Assembly (NCBI GenBank): GCA_903877945.1
Contig: CAIRFY010000572.1
Span: 1 to 9,489 of the forward strand
Direction of reading: 5' to 3'
DNA: 9,489 nucleotides
DNA from: an uncultured Oscillochloris sp.
GTDB taxonomy: Bacteria; Chloroflexota; Chloroflexia; Chloroflexales; Chloroflexaceae
Position numbers and translations under genes: made by a program. Under the pieces are notes generated by a model. That model was not told where the DNA came from. It was given only the letters and a program-made list of their open reading frames with translations, and did not search any database. Each line of letters opens with the position of its first letter. The first letter of the stretch is position 1. Positions 5,624-9,489 of this stretch are shown piece after piece.

Positions 5624-7138
5624 ATGAGCAAGAAACGTGTTGCCCTGGTACTCAGCGGCGGTGTGTCGCTGGGGTCGTACATCGCCGGTGCCCTCGACGA
5701 GTTGCTGCGCCAGATGGCCCAGAGCGACCAGTACGAGATCGACATCATCACCGGCGCGTCCGCTGGCGCAACCACCGCCGCGATCATCGCCCACGCTCTG
5801 CTCTACCGCAATGCGGACACGCTCCTGCACCAGATTTGGGTCGATCAGATCGATAGCTACGATATGCTTGACCCCGATCTCCCCACGGGTACCCCGTTCT
5901 CACTGCTCAGCAACCGCCACCTCCAGGAAATCTCGCGCCAGGCGCTGACTCTGCCGCCCGGCTACCAGCCGCGCCGCTCGCCCCTCTGCGCTGACCAACT
6001 TGAACTCGCGATGACGATCACCAACCTCGATGCCCTCTCGTACGAGTCGCGGGTGCGCCTCAAAACCGACCGGGCCTCCGAGCCGTTTATCCAGGATCGT
6101 CACTCCGAACAGGAGACGTTTCAGCTCGTCAGTACCACCTCGCCCACCGACCCGCTCTGGGGCCGGGTTGCCACCGTCGCTCTGGCATCGGCCGCCCTGC
6201 CGATGATCTTTCCGCCAATCGCGATCACGCGCAAGCTCAACGACCAGACCGGCCCCGATCTTGCGGAGTGGCGCAGCAGCGTCCAATATATCCAGTCGCC
6301 GGTTCTCAACTCGAACCAGCCGAACATCGGCTCCGCTACCTTCCTCTACGCCGACGGTGGTCTGTTTAATAACTTGCCCATCGACCTCGCCTGGCACTAC
6401 GTCCAGGCTCACGATGGTGATCAGCCTGACCCGAGCCAGCGGATCATGATTATTGTTGACCCGTCAAAAGATCGTATCCAGACAATCAGCCTCGCTCCAC
6501 CGTCGCAGCGCGGCACCTACCGCAACCCGTTGATCTACCTGGGCGGGCTGATTATGGCGATGTACCGCGAGGGCGGCACGATCCAGTTTGACCACGAGGT
6601 ACCGAATTCCTCCAGCCAGGTGCTGGGTGCCTTGCCCGGCGTGGATCGCCCCGAGGTCGAGGCGCTGTACAGTGTTGACCTCGTGCTGCCTGACCCCGAT
6701 CAGCCCCACCTGATCGGCGCGCACTTGGTCTTCGCCCTCGCCGCCTTCCTCGATTCGTCCTTCCGCGAGTACGACTTTCGGCGTGGTGCCGCCGACGCCC
6801 GCGCCGTCGCCCAAAAGCTGCTCGGCCTCACCGCCGAGGTTACGCGGCCCGAGGGCGAGCTGTTCTACACGCCCGACAGCGACCCCCGCTTCAAGCCGTA
6901 TCCCACCAACTACGCCACGCTCAACCAGATTCCGAGCATCCGCTTCCCCGGCAAGAGCGTGCGCGCCGTCCTGGAGAGCCGCCTGCGCCAGCGTCTCAGC
7001 GCGGTCATCCGCAGCTACCCCGTAGGCGACTTCTGGGTATTTAAGATCATCTGGGCAATCGTGCGCTACCCCATCTCCTGGCTGCTCACCGACTATCTCG
7101 TCAAGCAACTCCCAGATCATTGGGCACCCGATAGCTGA
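5624..7138 (+). CDS. Patatin-like phospholipase family protein
   Basis: Patatins are serine hydrolases with a Ser-Asp dyad that cleave acyl esters of lipids. Visible here are the oxyanion-hole glycines SGGVSLGSYIAG (11-22), the nucleophile motif GASAG (Ser46), and the catalytic Asp in DGG (Asp244, YADGGLFNN). All three elements are in family order. The oxyanion motif reads GGVSLG, where the classical motif is GGGxRG, so the Arg is replaced by Leu. The protein is 504 residues, longer than a minimal patatin domain. The extra C-terminal part ends in a hydrophobic, aromatic-rich stretch (about 470-495, FWVFKIIWAIVRYPISWLL) that could associate with membrane. No signal peptide is seen. The start is ATG at 5624-5626 with a weak AAAGG (5609-5613). 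It stands alone on the plus strand, so its substrate and role are not indicated by context. The hydrolase assignment is firm. Phospholipase activity is inferred. Confidence 0.88.
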   Translation: MSKKRVALVLSGGVSLGSYIAGALDELLRQMAQSDQYEIDIITGASAGATTAAIIAHALLYRNADTLLHQIWVDQIDSYDMLDPDLPTGTPFSLLSNRHLQEISRQALTLPPGYQPRRSPLCADQLELAMTITNLDALSYESRVRLKTDRASEPFIQDRHSEQETFQLVSTTSPTDPLWGRVATVALASAALPMIFPPIAITRKLNDQTGPDLAEWRSSVQYIQSPVLNSNQPNIGSATFLYADGGLFNNLPIDLAWHYVQAHDGDQPDPSQRIMIIVDPSKDRIQTISLAPPSQRGTYRNPLIYLGGLIMAMYREGGTIQFDHEVPNSSSQVLGALPGVDRPEVEALYSVDLVLPDPDQPHLIGAHLVFALAAFLDSSFREYDFRRGAADARAVAQKLLGLTAEVTRPEGELFYTPDSDPRFKPYPTNYATLNQIPSIRFPGKSVRAVLESRLRQRLSAVIRSYPVGDFWVFKIIWAIVRYPISWLLTDYLVKQLPDHWAPDS

Positions 7139-7145
7139 GGCGTGG

Positions 7146-9489
7146 CTACCCCAGCCTCGTCAGCGGCGCAATCCCCGCCAGCAGCTTCACCAGCTTACCC
7201 TCACCGAAACGCACCGTCAGGTACCACTCAGCACTCCTGTTAATCACCACCGATTCGACAGTGACCACCACGCCCTGTCCAAAGTGCGCGTGGGCCACCC
7301 GCTCACCCACACGGTAGTCCGGCACGGCAGGCGCAGGCTTCCCACCCTGCGCTTTGCCAGCGGGCGGCGGCACACAGAGCGCCTCAATCCCCACGAGCGG
7401 GGCATCGGACAGTTCCGTTGCCCGAGGTGCCATCTGGCCCCAGAGTGCAGTTTCGGCACCGCTAATCCCGAGCCGGTCACCGGCACCCCGCCGCTGAACC
7501 GCCGCGATCAGGCCCATCACCCGCCCGGCGACCCGCCCGCGCTGCCCGTCCGACACCCGCCACCAGCGGGCGATAAACCGCTCTTGGCCAAGCTCACGCG
7601 GGAAGGTAGCCACACTCAGCGCCTGCGCCGCCGTCCACCCGACCGGGTCGCCCGCCAGCAGTTCCTCAAGCTCGGCGGCACGTTGCAGCAGCCCCTCAGC
7701 CCCGGCAGACACCAGGAACGGCGAGCATCGCATCTCCTTGCCGCTGATCGTATACAGGTGCAACCACTCCCGCGACCGCGTGATCGCCACATACAGCAGC
7801 CGCCGCTCCTCCTCAATATCGTCCGCGCCGCCAAACGGGAAGTAGCCCGCATTACAGTGCGGCACCAGCACCACCGGCCACTCCAGCCCCTTGGCCCGGT
7901 GGATCGTCCGAATATCCACCGCATCGGCGCGTGGCGCCACCTCGGCGCGCTCCGCCTCCAGATGAGCCAGGTGCGTCAGCAACTCCGCCACCGTCCCCTT
8001 CCCCCGCGCATACAGGACGAACGAAGCCACATTCGCCGCGTAGCCTGCCCCCGTCTCCGGGAACCCACTATGCTCGGCCAGAAAATCCTGGTAGCCCAGT
8101 TGCATATCCAGCTCCGCCAGCACCCGGTCGGCGGGACGCCGCAGTTGCGCCTCGGCCAACCAGACCAGCAGCCCCGCCAGGTCGCGCAGCGCCACAGCCG
8201 TCCGCTCCGAAACCTTCTCGCCCCAGCCCAGCAACGTCTTGCTCAACGGCTGGCCCTGGCGCAGCGCCGCATCCACGCTCTCCTGAAACAACTGACGACT
8301 CAGGTAGCGTTTGGGCCGGTTATAGACGCTGCGCCAGCAGAGCATCAGGCGCTCACCCTCCTCCGCCGTAAGTCGCCGCCCCGCCCGCAGCGCCGCGTCA
8401 TAGCCCGCCAACTCCGGGTACTTCAGCAGATCAGCGATCTCGCGGCGGCGGAAGAACGGCTCATCACCGGCGATCTGGTAGGGAATGTGCGCCGTGATCA
8501 GCGCCTGCTCCACCGCCGGGGTCTGCGCGTTCAAGCGCACCAGCACCGCAATCTGCGCGTAGCGATGACCGACAGCGCGGGCAGCGGCAATATCCTCCGC
8601 GATCTGCTGCGCCATCACCATCTCATCGGCGGCCTGACGGATGCGCGTCGCCCCGCCAAAGCCCTGCGTAATCACCAGCGCCTTCGGGTGGCGCTCGCGG
8701 TTCTGCGCAATCACCCGGTTCGCCAGCACAATCTGCCCAGCCCGACAGCGGAAATTGTCGGTCATTTCATACACCCTGGCCCCATAGCGCTGCGCAAAAC
8801 CCCGGAAGAAGACCATCCTGGCCCCCCGAAACCCGTAGATCGTCTGGTCATCGTCACCGATAGCCATATAGTTCCCGTGCGCCGCCGCCAGCATATCCAG
8901 GATCTCCGACTGAGCCAGATTCACATCCTGAAACTCATCCACCAGCAGCGCGTCGTAACTGCGCTGCCAATGGTCACGCAACTCCGGGTGGCGCATCAGC
9001 ACCTCCCAGCCCAGCAGCAGCATATCGTCAAAGGTAATCCACCCCCGCTCGCGGCGGATCTCCTCGTGAAGCGCATACATGTCCAGGTACCAAGGCAGAT
9101 CAGGCGGTGCCTCAGCCAGCCCCGCCACCTTGCGCGCCTCCGGTGGCAGGCTGGCCGCAGCCAACTCCGGGTAGCGCAGGTTCCCCTTACACACCCCGAT
9201 ATAGTTCAGCAGATCCTGCTCATCCATACCGTCCAGTTCATCAGCGGCCACCAGACCACGCTTACGGGCCAGGTCACGCGCCGCCCAAAGGATCTGACGC
9301 TCCTCGCCGCCGGTCTTCAGCGCATCCTGAGCCAGCCGGGGCATCCAACCGCCGCCGGAGGCGTGGCGCACAATCTTATAACCCAGAGCGTGCAGGGTAT
9401 GGCGGGCCACAGCCCGGCAATGCGGCCACGGCTCCAGAGCGCGGCCAATATCGTCCACGGCGGACTTATTAAACGAACTGACCAGAATC
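7146..9489 (-). CDS. UvrD/PcrA-type SF1A DNA helicase, 5' end missing (window edge)
   Basis: This is an ATP-dependent 3'-5' helicase of the UvrD/Rep family, acting in DNA repair or replication-fork maintenance. The reading frame is open to the right edge, with 780 residues visible. The first visible residues, ILVSSFNKSAVDDI, are motif Ia, so Walker A (motif I) and the start lie beyond 9489, and a GTG at 9456-9458 is not the true start. Motifs follow in order: II LLVDEFQD (DEFQD at visible residues 184-188), III GDDDQTIYGFRGA (from 211), IV TDNFRC, V TIHRAKGLEWP, and VI EERRLLYVAITRSRE. The C-terminus YRVGERVAHAHFGQGVVVTVE...LLAGIAPLTRL resembles the Tudor-like tail of PcrA/UvrD, which binds RNA polymerase. 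That tail favours UvrD/PcrA over Rep or RecB. It is convergent with the patatin gene, 7 bases between stops, with no room for a dedicated terminator. Confidence 0.93.
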   Translation of the reverse strand, partial: ILVSSFNKSAVDDIGRALEPWPHCRAVARHTLHALGYKIVRHASGGGWMPRLAQDALKTGGEERQILWAARDLARKRGLVAADELDGMDEQDLLNYIGVCKGNLRYPELAAASLPPEARKVAGLAEAPPDLPWYLDMYALHEEIRRERGWITFDDMLLLGWEVLMRHPELRDHWQRSYDALLVDEFQDVNLAQSEILDMLAAAHGNYMAIGDDDQTIYGFRGARMVFFRGFAQRYGARVYEMTDNFRCRAGQIVLANRVIAQNRERHPKALVITQGFGGATRIRQAADEMVMAQQIAEDIAAARAVGHRYAQIAVLVRLNAQTPAVEQALITAHIPYQIAGDEPFFRRREIADLLKYPELAGYDAALRAGRRLTAEEGERLMLCWRSVYNRPKRYLSRQLFQESVDAALRQGQPLSKTLLGWGEKVSERTAVALRDLAGLLVWLAEAQLRRPADRVLAELDMQLGYQDFLAEHSGFPETGAGYAANVASFVLYARGKGTVAELLTHLAHLEAERAEVAPRADAVDIRTIHRAKGLEWPVVLVPHCNAGYFPFGGADDIEEERRLLYVAITRSREWLHLYTISGKEMRCSPFLVSAGAEGLLQRAAELEELLAGDPVGWTAAQALSVATFPRELGQERFIARWWRVSDGQRGRVAGRVMGLIAAVQRRGAGDRLGISGAETALWGQMAPRATELSDAPLVGIEALCVPPPAGKAQGGKPAPAVPDYRVGERVAHAHFGQGVVVTVESVVINRSAEWYLTVRFGEGKLVKLLAGIAPLTRLG

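Noticed and set aside
6464..7120. Minus-strand 218-codon frame opposite the patatin gene
   Set aside because: It is a shadow of the patatin coding sequence with no family resemblance.
5624..7138. Patatin as a CBASS-type (CapV) defence effector
   Set aside because: No cyclic-nucleotide synthase, ubiquitin-like module or other defence gene is adjacent. The neighbours are glycogen and helicase genes, so there is no support for a defence system.
7134..7164. Possible bidirectional terminator hairpin at the patatin/helicase convergent junction
   Set aside because: Only about five contiguous pairs can form and there is no T-run on either strand, so it is too weak to call.
7146..9489. UvrD-like helicase as part of a defence system (for example a Gabija-type pair)
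   Set aside because: It has the full UvrD/PcrA motif set plus the PcrA-like C-terminal Tudor tail, and there is no OLD-family or nuclease partner on the visible side. A housekeeping repair helicase is the simpler reading.

Overview
This window is a stretch of bacterial chromosome with high G+C coding sequence and dense gene packing. It carries ordinary housekeeping and metabolic genes, with short palindromic repeats at almost every gene junction. The gene content (two adjacent ADP-glucose pyrophosphorylase genes, chorismate synthase, a COG1092-type rRNA methyltransferase, a patatin, a UvrD/PcrA helicase) and the repeat types suggest a member of the Chloroflexota, possibly a filamentous Chloroflexales-like organism. 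That placement is inferred from general protein resemblance and is not proven by any marker gene here. There is no tRNA, rRNA, CRISPR array, transposase or phage gene, and no gene-free stretch over 300 bases.

Layout. Bases 1-223 are non-coding and hold nested inverted repeats. A leftward four-gene run fills 224-5335. In transcription order it is glgC (canonical, 5335 to 4082), a second glgC-like gene (3984 to 2743), an RlmI-family rRNA methyltransferase (2714 to 1506), and aroC (1297 to 224). The gaps are 97, 28 and 208 bases. A likely promoter for the run lies at 5379-5407. The divergent intergenic region 5336-5623 also holds an extended -10 element facing right, and two G/C-rich hairpins in the leader of a rightward patatin gene (5624-7138). 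A leftward UvrD/PcrA helicase gene (7146 to beyond 9489) converges on the patatin gene with 7 bases between stop codons. Its start and Walker A motif are outside the window.

How the genes fit together. The glgC pair should supply ADP-glucose for glycogen synthesis. The upstream copy keeps every catalytic signature I can check. The downstream copy has lost the Arg of the GTRL motif and the Lys of the RAKPA motif. These are the two positions that distinguish the catalytic small subunit from the modulatory large subunit in potato ADP-glucose pyrophosphorylase. The pair is therefore best read as a catalytic plus regulatory subunit system, arguably the most interesting content of the window. The methyltransferase and aroC may simply be co-transcribed housekeeping genes.

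The second theme is repeats. At least four different palindrome families occupy the junctions, and two of them overlap the stop codons of the two glgC genes. I see no sign of a defence island or a mobile system.
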